The notes under the pieces were generated by a model. That model was not told where the DNA came from and made no database searches. It worked only from the letters and a program-made list of their open reading frames with translations. From Lewinellaceae bacterium (GTDB lineage Bacteria > Bacteroidota > Bacteroidia > Chitinophagales > Saprospiraceae): DNA of 64,000 nt. The stretch is taken from contig JACJYC010000003.1 in assembly GCA_020636325.1 (NCBI GenBank), positions 186,001 to 250,000 of the forward strand, given 5' to 3'. Shown here one piece after another: positions 16,341-23,582 of this stretch. Each line of letters begins with the position of its first letter. Position 1 is the first letter of the stretch. Position numbers and translations under genes: made by a program.

Positions 16341-16979
16341 TTATCCCGGATTCTGAGCCTGGCCGCCTCCGCCGGCGCCCCCGCTCACCCGGCCTGCCAC
16401 GGTATCCGTACCGATGCCGGGTTTAAGGGGCTGCCCATGCGTGAGACTGGCCAGCAGGGCTGCCGGAACGGACAGTACGGCCGTCATGGGCAAATTCAGG
16501 CGGTCTTCCCGCACCAGGGTCAGGAGGTTTTCGCGGGCAAAGAAGTGGCTGGGCAGGAAAAGCTGCTGTGCGGCAAACCGCCGGTCGAGCTGACCGTCGG
16601 ACAACAGGAAGAGCAAGGTCTCCTCCGTGGGTATGAATCCGCCTGCCGACCCATCCGATATGCCGCCGAATTCGGAGAAAGGCCGGTTGCTGATCGGATT
16701 CCTGGTGAAAAACACATCCAGCAAGCGCGGTTCCATGCACGGCGCCAGGGCCAGCACCAGCGCCAGCCGCTCCTCGAAAGTGGGCTTGAATTTCCGGACG
16801 AGCGCCGCCCAGTTGGAGTCCGAATTGCCCACATCGGGCGGCTGGATTTCGGATATGCCGGCAAAATCGGCTTCCTGGCCGAAATGGAGTTTCAGGTGGG
16901 TATCCACTATGCGCCGAAGCCATTGGAACTCTAGTGACAGGTCCCGGCTGTTGGCTTTGATGAGGTCGGTAATTTCCAT
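16341..16979 (-). CDS. Stand-alone N-terminal domain of contractile-injection-system ATPase
   Basis: A 212-residue protein resembling only the N-terminal part of the AAA+ ATPase of extracellular contractile injection systems (Afp15/Pvc15-type, eCIS). The recalled conserved pattern is present: LEFQWLRRIVDTHLKLHFGQ, IQPPDVGNSDS, LALAPCMEPRLLDVFF, FSEFGG and GGFIPTEETLLFLL. The AAA+ module with Walker motifs that should follow is missing. The chain ends in a Gly/Ala-rich tail (GRVSGGAGGGGQ), and SOD comes next. No other eCIS gene is in the window. It may be a domesticated remnant or a functional single-domain protein. Codon use is like the neighbours. It follows the 74-residue gene by 74 bases. 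Confidence 0.6.
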   Translation of the reverse strand: MEITDLIKANSRDLSLEFQWLRRIVDTHLKLHFGQEADFAGISEIQPPDVGNSDSNWAALVRKFKPTFEERLALVLALAPCMEPRLLDVFFTRNPISNRPFSEFGGISDGSAGGFIPTEETLLFLLSDGQLDRRFAAQQLFLPSHFFARENLLTLVREDRLNLPMTAVLSVPAALLASLTHGQPLKPGIGTDTVAGRVSGGAGGGGQAQNPG

Positions 16980-17053
16980 GGTAAAAAAGGTGGTTTGTTT
17001 TGCGGATCAAGAGAATCCAGCCCTTGATCCGCATTTTCAATGCCTGAGTCCGT

Positions 17054-17278
17054 TCATTTCGGTTTGCTTCCCATTTCATTCGGGTTCAGGCTGACACCCT
17101 CTTCGTTCGGCTTCAATTGCTTTGCTTCAGGCATAGGCATCGGTTCCTGCAGTTGGGCGGCCGCCTGTTGCTGGATCTTGCCGATCAAATTATAAACTTG
17201 TGCAAAGGGCTTGTCACCCAAAGCATCCAGGATCTGGTTGGCTTCGTCGATGGTGACGGTTAAGGTGAGGTCTTTCAT
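17054..17278 (-). CDS. Small phage/eCIS-associated-type protein
   Basis: A 74-residue cytosolic protein. Residues 1-40 (LTVTIDEANQILDALGDKP, then FAQVYNLIGKIQQQA) form a strand and two helices, similar to short conserved proteins I recall from phage-tail and phage-like gene clusters. The C-terminal half is a Pro/Glu/Lys-rich, probably disordered tail. It heads a two-gene leftward unit with the truncated eCIS ATPase-domain gene, which supports a shared origin. Function unknown. Confidence 0.62.
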   Translation of the reverse strand: MKDLTLTVTIDEANQILDALGDKPFAQVYNLIGKIQQQAAAQLQEPMPMPEAKQLKPNEEGVSLNPNEMGSKPK

Positions 17279-17536
17279 GGCGGTTGTTTTTTAACCTGAC
17301 CGATATTGCAGGACAGGTGAGTTAAAGGTTGTTTTTAAATTCCAGGCGCATCGGCTGTTTCTTTTCCTTTCGGCAGCATGCATCCTGAATCCAAAGTTAA
17401 GTTATTATTTGGGTTCCCGGCTCTCATACAAGGTTAATTGCTCGTCTCAGCCGGTCGTTGGAAGGTACAGGCGGGTAAGCGGCAAATAATTTCCCACCTA
17501 TTTCCCCGATTCGTTCCATTTCCCCGGCTCCCGAAC

Positions 17537-17544
17537 TATATTTG
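17537..17544 (+). promoter_or_regulatory. -7 promoter element of fumarase gene
   Basis: TATATTTG is an exact TAnnTTTG match 24 bases before the chosen fumC start and decides that start over the upstream ATG at 17542, which would lie inside the element. Confidence 0.65.
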
Positions 17545-17568
17545 CACCCAAAATCCAATATCCATATC

Positions 17569-18963
17569 ATGAGCTTCCGTACCGAACGCGACAGCATGGG
17601 CCCAATTGAGGTGCCGGCCGACAAATACTGGGGCGCGCAAACCCAGCGCTCTTCCGAGAATTTCCGCATCGGCGGCCAGCGCATGCCCGTTGAGGTCATC
17701 CGCGCTTTTGCCATCCTCAAAAAAGCGGCGGCCCTGACCAACCACGGCCTGGGCATCCTGTCCCGTGAAAAAACCGACCTGATCGGGCGCGTATGCGACG
17801 AGATCAGCGCCGGCCAACTCGACGATCAGTTTCCGCTCGTGGTCTGGCAAACCGGATCCGGTACCCAATCCAATATGAACGTCAATGAAGTGATCGCCAA
17901 CCGGGGGCATGTCCTTGACGGCGGCCAACTCCTCGACGAAAAGAAGGTGCTGCATCCCAATGACGACGTCAATAAATCCCAATCCTCCAACGATACGTTC
18001 CCGACCGCCATGCACATCGCCGCCTACCAGATCCTGGTGGAGGTGACCCTGCCGGGCATCCAGAAGCTGCGCAATACGCTGGCCGAGAAGTCGAAATTGT
18101 TCATGCATGTGGTCAAGATCGGCCGCACCCACTTCATGGACGCCACGCCCGTGACCGTCGGGCAGGAGATCTCCGGCTACGTATCCCAGCTCGACCATTG
18201 CATGCGGGCCATCAGGAACACCCTGCCCCATGTAGCCGAACTGGCCCTGGGCGGTACCGCCGTCGGTACCGGGCTCAACGCCCCCCACGGCTACGCCGAA
18301 AAAGTAGCCGCCAAGATCGCTGAATTGAGCGGGTTGCCCTTCGTGAGCGCTGAGAACAAATTCGAAGCCCTCGCCACCCACGACGCGCTGGTGGAAGCCC
18401 ACGGCGCCCTGAAAACGGCCGCTGTCGCCCTGATGAAGATCGGCAACGATATCCGCATGCTGGCGTCAGGCCCGCGCAGCGGCATCGGCGAACTGAACAT
18501 CCCCGAAAACGAACCGGGGTCGTCCATCATGCCGGGCAAGGTGAATCCCACCCAGTCGGAAGCCCTCACTATGGCCGCCGCCCAGGTGCTCGGCAACGAT
18601 GTCGCCATCAACATCGGCGGCGCAACCGGCCACTTCGAGCTCAACGTCTTTAAGCCCGTCATCATCTATAACTTCCTGATCTCCGCCCGCCTTATCGGCG
18701 ACGCCTGCGACAGTTTCAACGAGCATTGCGCCGTCGGCATCGAACCCAATTACGAGCGCATCAAGGAACACCTCAACAACTCGCTGATGCTCGTCACGGC
18801 CCTCAACACAAAGATCGGCTACGACAACGCCGCCAAGATCGCCAAGAAGGCCCATAAGGAAGGGAAAACGCTCAAACAGGCCGGCATCGAACTGGGCCTG
18901 CTCACCGCCGAACAATTCGACGAGTGGGTCATCCCGGAGGATATGATCGGGAATTTGAAGTGA
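17569..18963 (+). CDS. fumC: Fumarate hydratase, class II
   Basis: A full-length class II fumarase of 464 residues that reversibly hydrates fumarate to L-malate in the TCA cycle; a cytosolic homotetramer without an iron-sulphur cluster. Visible marks are the N-terminal ERDSMGPIEVPADKYWGAQTQ-type opening, TGSGTQSNMNVNEVIANR, and the superfamily signature GSSIMPGKVNPTQSEA whose serine is the catalytic base. The start at 17569 follows a TATATTTG element. It is monocistronic and convergent with the next gene, the stop codons being only five bases apart. Confidence 0.97.
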   Translation: MSFRTERDSMGPIEVPADKYWGAQTQRSSENFRIGGQRMPVEVIRAFAILKKAAALTNHGLGILSREKTDLIGRVCDEISAGQLDDQFPLVVWQTGSGTQSNMNVNEVIANRGHVLDGGQLLDEKKVLHPNDDVNKSQSSNDTFPTAMHIAAYQILVEVTLPGIQKLRNTLAEKSKLFMHVVKIGRTHFMDATPVTVGQEISGYVSQLDHCMRAIRNTLPHVAELALGGTAVGTGLNAPHGYAEKVAAKIAELSGLPFVSAENKFEALATHDALVEAHGALKTAAVALMKIGNDIRMLASGPRSGIGELNIPENEPGSSIMPGKVNPTQSEALTMAAAQVLGNDVAINIGGATGHFELNVFKPVIIYNFLISARLIGDACDSFNEHCAVGIEPNYERIKEHLNNSLMLVTALNTKIGYDNAAKIAKKAHKEGKTLKQAGIELGLLTAEQFDEWVIPEDMIGNLK

Positions 18964-18968
18964 GCCCG

Positions 18969-20339
18969 TCAGGAAGGCTTTTTCAACTCATCCAGCCCCC
19001 TGATCAGTGCGCGTATGGCTGATTTATCCGCTTCGAAATAGGCGGACCTTTCGTTGGAGAGCAAGAAATTGCGAATGACCTCCGGTACCTCGAAAGCTTC
19101 GTCGCCGGCCTTATCCGTTTTTTGGAGGACCATCAGCGTACTGTACGGATTGTCCAGCGGGTCCAGGTTGGTGAATACGCCGATTGTCAGGTCCTCATTC
19201 AGGATCTTATTCGAGCAATGCAGGGTAAAGGTGCCCAGCCGGTCTTTGCGGTGCCTTTCTGAAAAATCCGTTCCGACCCGGATGGTACAGTGGTTGTTGA
19301 AATAATAAATGGAGCCCGAATAGGTGTCCTTTGAATGGGTGCTCCTGATCCGGACGTTATGGTTGTAATTATTGATCTCCAGAATGAACTTGTCGATCTT
19401 GTTGTCCAATACGAAAAAGCACCGGTACACGGTGGTATTTTTCCAGTTCTCGCCATTGTTATTCCACAGATTATCCCAGTGTTTGTTTACCGTCTGCCCG
19501 ATCGGATTGGACAAGGTAACCTCCACAAATGGTTTTTCATCCGATTTTTCTCCGTAAAAAAACCATCCGCAAAGCATAATGTCATCCACGGCGAATAACT
19601 GCAACCCCGGTACTTCGTTAAAGAACCGCCACTCCAGATTTCCCCGGGCTGATTTTTGCAACTCCTTGAAAATGACGATATTCTTGCTGATTTCTTTGGC
19701 GATGTCAATGGAATTATCCAACACATAAATGCCCTTTTGCCTCAATTGGGCGGCTTCGGATGTGGGATGCAGCATCAGGATCTTGATCCGGCAATCCCGG
19801 TTGATGGCATTTTGCAGGCAATCCTTGAGTTTTTCGAGGTGAGAGGAATACGTGGTCAATACCCTGATCTCCCGTTTGGCCCGGTTGAAGAGGTTTTCAA
19901 GAATGGAGTCGGTCACCCTTAAATGGACCCGGCGGACGCCTTCCAGGTTCAGGTCGGACAGGCTTTGGGCGGCAACCGGCGTATTGGGGCGAACCAGCAG
20001 CATTACCTCGCCTTGCTGGTCCTTGGCAATGGAGCCGTTCCGGTATTTGATTTGAATTAAATGCCCTTCACGGTCCTTATACCCCACGGCGTCCTGGTCG
20101 AAAGTGTAATTCAACAGTTCTTCCATGGCAAAGACCAGCCGGTTACGCCCTTCCGACTCTTTTTCTTTAGCCCGGAGAGGTTGGAAAACGCCTTTATTTT
20201 CCTTTACAGTTCGATACCTTGACAAAGAAGGAGCAGAGGTTTTCAATTTTTCGGCCGCTTTTGCGAGGTTGCCGTTTCCGCTTATCCACAGCCAATGCAA
20301 TAAGGTGTTGTATCGCTCTTCAAAGAGTTTCATATACAT
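18969..20339 (-). CDS. Putative HTH regulator with PLD-like (DUF5919-type) domain
   Basis: A 456-residue cytosolic protein. Residues 8-45 look like a Fis/LuxR-like helix-turn-helix (GNLAKAAEKLKTSAPSLSRY). The middle, about 135-270, resembles the phospholipase-D-like fold of DUF5919-type regulators (AKREIRVLTTYSSHLEKL, KILMLHPTSEAAQLRQKG) but has no HKD catalytic motif, so ligand sensing rather than catalysis is likely. The C-terminal 190 residues are a beta-rich domain I cannot name. The start may be 20339 or 20333. Three TGAAATATTTCA-like palindromes lie 55-97 bases upstream and overlap the probable -33 region, suggesting autorepression. No obvious target operon is adjacent. Confidence 0.62.
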   Translation of the reverse strand: MYMKLFEERYNTLLHWLWISGNGNLAKAAEKLKTSAPSLSRYRTVKENKGVFQPLRAKEKESEGRNRLVFAMEELLNYTFDQDAVGYKDREGHLIQIKYRNGSIAKDQQGEVMLLVRPNTPVAAQSLSDLNLEGVRRVHLRVTDSILENLFNRAKREIRVLTTYSSHLEKLKDCLQNAINRDCRIKILMLHPTSEAAQLRQKGIYVLDNSIDIAKEISKNIVIFKELQKSARGNLEWRFFNEVPGLQLFAVDDIMLCGWFFYGEKSDEKPFVEVTLSNPIGQTVNKHWDNLWNNNGENWKNTTVYRCFFVLDNKIDKFILEINNYNHNVRIRSTHSKDTYSGSIYYFNNHCTIRVGTDFSERHRKDRLGTFTLHCSNKILNEDLTIGVFTNLDPLDNPYSTLMVLQKTDKAGDEAFEVPEVIRNFLLSNERSAYFEADKSAIRALIRGLDELKKPS

Positions 20340-20367
20340 AATGGGAGCTTAAGTGTTCATTTCTTTA

Positions 20368-20375
20368 CAAAGCAA
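20368..20375 (-). promoter_or_regulatory. Weak -7-like element
   Basis: On the minus strand TTGCTTTG differs from TAnnTTTG by one base; a TTTC sequence 19 bases further upstream is a possible -33 box and lies inside the first palindrome of the putative operator. Confidence 0.3.
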
Positions 20376-20393
20376 TAAAAAATCCGGCAATGG

Positions 20394-20436
20394 TGAAATA
20401 TTTCAGCTGAGTTGAAATTTCAGGTAAAATATTTCA
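20394..20436. promoter_or_regulatory. Putative operator: three iterated palindromes
   Basis: Perfect palindromes TGAAATATTTCA (20394-20405) and TGAAATTTCA (20413-20422), plus the near-palindrome TAAAATATTTCA (20425-20436), lie upstream of the HTH/PLD-like gene. Centre spacings are 18 and 13 bases. They look like binding sites for a dimeric regulator. Confidence 0.45.
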
Positions 20437-20512
20437 CTCGGTTACTTGTTTGGTTTTCAGAATTTTAGCAAACCATTGAAAATTTGAATGAAAAGCCGAT
20501 CCGATAAAAAAA

Positions 20513-20748
20513 CTAGTTATTTCCGGTGTATTTTTGTAACCACCGTGCTGCGAGACTTTTGATTGCCTCAAAATAATCCTGCTGTCCCAATGATTCTCCA
20601 TCCGCTGCTACCCGGGATGGATAAGCGGCATAATAGCTGAAAATTCAATTTCTGAAAGGCGGATGAGCGCTGCCATTCTTACCATACCTGTACGGTCATC
20701 GAGGATTTCTGAAAGATGGTAAGACCCCGATTGCAATTCAATATTCAT
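20513..20748 (-). pseudogene. Frameshifted small gene of unknown family
   Basis: The minus strand starts with ATG at 20748 and reads MNIELQSGSYHLSEILDDR and onward to RLSEIEF. The same reading continues in another frame as SYYAAYPSRVAADGESLGQ and ends KYTGNN before a stop at 20513. Adding one T to the run of four T at about 20641 restores a single 78-codon frame (EFFSYYAAYP). It is therefore either a gene broken by a one-base slip or a sequencing error. I do not recognise the family. No terminator directly follows. Confidence 0.5.
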
Positions 20749-20890
20749 TGGCAAGAAATACCTGCATATTCTTTTTTCGGCTGGAAAGTTTAACTGACTT
20801 TTTATTGCTTGCTCAACTATAAAACTACACCCCGTTTGTTATCAGCAGGAAGTTGAAGCAGCTTGAGATTGGATTGATGAAAATTCAAGA

Positions 20891-20937
20891 ATTAACCCTC
20901 CTGGTTGTTCCATCTGGAAGTAGACCGGAGGGTTAAT
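20891..20937 (+). terminator. Terminator-like hairpin
   Basis: Perfect 11-bp arms attaaccctcc and ggagggttaat around a 25-base loop, followed by a run of T. No gene on the plus strand directly feeds it, so its transcript is unknown. The loop is long for a simple terminator. Confidence 0.4.
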
Positions 20938-20942
20938 TTTTT

Positions 20943-21183
20943 GAGCGCCCTGAGTGGTCACCCCTTCAATCACCTTTCACCTGAGTGCCCTGAGTGCCCT
21001 GAGTGGTCACCCCTTCAACCACCTTTCATCTGAGTGCCCTCAGTGGTCACCCCTTCAACTACCTTTCACCTGAGTGCCCTGAGTGCCCTCAGTGGTCACC
21101 CCTTCAACCACCTTTCACCTGAGTGCCCTGAGTGCCCTCAGTGGTCACCCCTTCAACCACCTTTCACCTGAGTGCCCTCATCC
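20943..21183. repeat. Imperfect 40/49-bp tandem repeat
   Basis: Five consecutive units beginning GAGTGCCCT and ending CCTTTCACCT, either 40 bases or 49 bases long because the first nonamer is sometimes doubled. The last, degenerate unit runs up to the stop codon of the methyltransferase gene at 21185. Confidence 0.88.
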
Positions 21184-21184
21184 A

Positions 21185-21832
21185 TCACCCCTCCTTCCTC
21201 CCCAAAAACACAAAATAATCCCATACCCCCAGATAAGCCCCCTTCACCTCCGACACCTCCGCCGAAAACGCCTGCTCCATAACCGGCGTCAAATGACCGT
21301 CCATCCGCACATGGTTCCGGCCCATATGGCGTTTGAACCACCCGAACCGCGAGTCGTGAAAATCAACGGCAGCGAGTATGCCGCCCGGCTTCAAATCGGC
21401 TTTTGCCTGCAGCAGGAGCGATTCCCATTGCGGGTTGATCATCGTGAGCGAGTAGGAAAACAGGATCACATCGAATCCGTCTCCCCACTCGCCTCCCCCC
21501 CTTTGATAAGGCTTTTGGATCAGCGTAACCCGGTCTTTGAATGGTATCAGCCGGTTAGCGGCCCGGTCTATCATATCCGCCGAAACGTCCAGACCGGTCA
21601 ATCGGGCGTTCGGAAAATTTTTAGCTGTCGTTTCCAGGTTGTACCCCGTCCCGCAGCCGATCTCCAATACGGAAATCGCCTCATCCCATTCAAACGGCAA
21701 TCGCCTGATCACCTCTCTTCTGCCGAACAGGAAAGTCCACCGGCTCAGATCATAGATCGCGGCATGACGGCGGTAATACCGCTGCATTTTTTCGTTCTGG
21801 TGCGTTTCTACTTTTGCGGTCGCTGCGTTCAT
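21185..21832 (-). CDS. btaB: BtaB-like SAM-dependent methyltransferase (betaine lipid synthesis)
   Basis: A 215-residue class I methyltransferase. Motif I is VLEIGCGTGYNLE, followed by LTGLDVSADMI (acidic motif II) and FDVILFSYSLTMI. The N-terminus (MQRYYRRHAAIYDLSRWTFLFGR) and length fit BtaB, which adds three methyl groups to diacylglyceryl-homoserine to give the betaine lipid DGTS at the inner membrane. The assignment rests largely on its neighbour BtaA, 373 bases upstream on the same strand; alone it would be only a generic methyltransferase. The intervening gap is full of repeats, so cotranscription is uncertain. Confidence 0.75.
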   Translation of the reverse strand: MNAATAKVETHQNEKMQRYYRRHAAIYDLSRWTFLFGRREVIRRLPFEWDEAISVLEIGCGTGYNLETTAKNFPNARLTGLDVSADMIDRAANRLIPFKDRVTLIQKPYQRGGGEWGDGFDVILFSYSLTMINPQWESLLLQAKADLKPGGILAAVDFHDSRFGWFKRHMGRNHVRMDGHLTPVMEQAFSAEVSEVKGAYLGVWDYFVFLGRKEG

Positions 21833-21839
21833 TTTATTG

Positions 21840-21920
21840 GTCGTAAGTTGTAAGTCGTAAGTTGTAAGTTGTAAGTCGTAAGTAGGGACACATGATCATG
21901 CGTCGTAAGTTGTAAGTCCT
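21840..21920. repeat. GTAAGTY heptamer array with embedded palindrome
   Basis: Tandem heptamers GTAAGTT/GTAAGTC interrupted at 21883-21905 by a palindromic element centred on ATGATCAT. The same heptamer recurs at about 25142, 26313, 29926 and 49801. Confidence 0.85.
21883..21905. repeat. TAGCGACG-type palindromic element, copy 1
   Basis: Reads TAGGGACACATGATCATG then CGTCG. Related copies are at 29897-29921, 41411-41435 and 49782-49804; the outer frame is kept while the inner ten-base palindrome differs. Confidence 0.6.
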
Positions 21921-21921
21921 A

Positions 21922-22046
21922 ACGGAGCTTTCGCGTAAGGAAATCCTTCCTTCATGACAAAACAGCTGTGCGGGCCGTCAGGTCCGCGATATCTGTAGCA
22001 CTCGGTTTGAATATTGGGTTCCCGGCCTGTAGGGCCGGCATGTGAT
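21922..22046. repeat. 125-bp dispersed repeat, copy 1
   Basis: About 125 bases nearly identical to 26340-26464, both directly next to a GTAAGTY array. It contains two internal stem-loops (cggcctgtagggccg and gggccgtcaggtccg). No open frame. Confidence 0.8.
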
Positions 22047-22096
22047 TGCTTTCAACCGGCGTCGCAGATCTTCATATTCCGGCAGGACCGTTCAGA

Positions 22097-22189
22097 ATTT
22101 TGTGTCAACCGGATTTTTAGCAAGCTGCGCATGCTAAAAATCAGATCTTTGCATCTTTGCGTCTTTGCGTGAAAACACTGTTTTGAACA
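22097..22189. repeat. 93-bp dispersed element, copy A
   Basis: The inverted counterpart of 51387-51479. It has a 29-base palindrome at 22113-22141 (arms atttttagca and tgctaaaaat), then octamers of the form TCTTTGCG. The palindrome core is in the opposite orientation relative to the flanks in the two copies. Confidence 0.82.
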
Positions 22190-22205
22190 ATCCCGTTCCG
22201 GACTC

Positions 22206-23372
22206 TCACCTCACCACCCCCAGATAAGTACTGGCATACGTCCCTACCCGGTCATTCTTCTGCACTTCCTCCACTTTTTCTTTTTCAAAATGTACGCGTT
22301 CCAGCACAAAATCGGGGAAAAACCGGATCTCCGAGGCAGCCGAACGCATCAGGATCTTTGTTCCGGGCCGGCTGTTCTGCAGGATATACCGCCATTCCTC
22401 TTCCAGTTCCCTGGGAGCGTTGAACGCCATCCAGTCCTGGTGATCCAGCAATACGAAATGGCTGTACTCGCCGGGGTTGGATTTCAGGAACTGGGTGATT
22501 GTCTTCGTATGGGTGCGGATCTCGGTTTCCGGCTTTTTGAACCAGTCGAAATTGCGCGCTTTCAGGTATTCCGGGCAGCAATCCTGCGTATAGCATCCAT
22601 TGAGGTAAACCTTCCAGAAATAGTTGTCGGCTGCCGGCTGGTCGGCGAATACCTTGCGAAGGCAATCCCGCAGGTACCCCAAAGCGCCGGATTCGTACTC
22701 GTGGCGGAACAACAATTGCTGGTCGCGGGGTACCCCGATCAGGCTCATGGTCAGGTGCTGGTTGACCACCCGCCGGATGCCCGACCGCATCAGCATCGGT
22801 TCGACCTGCCAATACCAACCCATTTGCTCCTGGAGGGAGTCGGCGTTGAGCATGGCCTGCACCCCCCGGTAAATCCGCCTTTTTGATTTCAGGAACTGAC
22901 GCGACATCCAGGCAATGGACCCCGAGGTTCCGCGGTAGTAGAAACTCCTGCGAATACCTTTACCGTTGAAATAGATCCATTTCTTATCCCAATAGGCCCG
23001 GGCCGTCGCCGGCAGGCTGCTGCGCAACCGCAGGTAGTACAGGTCTTCCATATTGGGGTGAAAACCCCGCCCGAAAAGCTGGAAAAAGTCTTCGAAATCG
23101 AGTTGCCGGAAGGCCGCCAGCTTCAATTCGAGCAAGGCGTTTTGCCGGGGGTTCATATCCACGCAATGGATCGCCTCCGGTTTGTCCAGCGAATAATCCA
23201 GGGCGTTGCATCCCGCGCTGGTGATCATGACAATCTTACTATCTCTTTGAATGTCAAGCAATTCACGGTCACACCGGGGATCCTCCCAGCAGGTATTGTA
23301 CACCAATTGGCTGCCGTGAATCTTGCTGAACAGCCAGTCCTTGAACTGATCGGTAGAAGTGTATTTGCCCAT
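22206..23372 (-). CDS. btaA: BtaA-like 3-amino-3-carboxypropyl transferase (DUF3419)
   Basis: A 388-residue protein of the DUF3419/BtaA family, which moves the 3-amino-3-carboxypropyl group of S-adenosylmethionine to diacylglycerol, the first step of betaine lipid (DGTS) synthesis. Family marks are LVYNTCWEDPRCDRELL near the N-terminus, MITSAGCNALDYSL (SAM-binding strand and loop), IHCVDMNPRQNALLELKLAA and, near the C-terminus, VLLDHQDW. The start at 23372 is chosen over 23399 because a TACTTTTG -7 element lies between them, making the mRNA nearly leaderless. Peripheral membrane location is expected. BtaB follows. Confidence 0.87.
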   Translation of the reverse strand: MGKYTSTDQFKDWLFSKIHGSQLVYNTCWEDPRCDRELLDIQRDSKIVMITSAGCNALDYSLDKPEAIHCVDMNPRQNALLELKLAAFRQLDFEDFFQLFGRGFHPNMEDLYYLRLRSSLPATARAYWDKKWIYFNGKGIRRSFYYRGTSGSIAWMSRQFLKSKRRIYRGVQAMLNADSLQEQMGWYWQVEPMLMRSGIRRVVNQHLTMSLIGVPRDQQLLFRHEYESGALGYLRDCLRKVFADQPAADNYFWKVYLNGCYTQDCCPEYLKARNFDWFKKPETEIRTHTKTITQFLKSNPGEYSHFVLLDHQDWMAFNAPRELEEEWRYILQNSRPGTKILMRSAASEIRFFPDFVLERVHFEKEKVEEVQKNDRVGTYASTYLGVVR

Positions 23373-23376
23373 GCTG

Positions 23377-23384
23377 CAAAAGTA
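23377..23384 (-). promoter_or_regulatory. -7 promoter element of btaA, leaderless arrangement
   Basis: TACTTTTG on the minus strand matches TAnnTTTG and ends four bases before the ATG, so transcription should start at or next to the start codon. Confidence 0.6.
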
Positions 23385-23582
23385 GACAGCCCCAAACACC
23401 CGCCCTAAAAACCGGCTTTACCGTTTCAATAAATTTCCCTTAACTGATTGTAAATAAATCAGATAAGGACCGCCATTTTGAACATATTTGTTAATTATTT
23501 GATAAACATATTTTCACAATGGGTTAATAATTGAATTCCAACTTTGCCCTCGATTTGGTCCGAATGACCTGCCCAAACCAAC

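Noticed and set aside
20943..21183. Possible CRISPR array
   Set aside because: The units are near-identical throughout, with no variable spacers between constant repeats; it is a plain tandem repeat and no cas gene is near.
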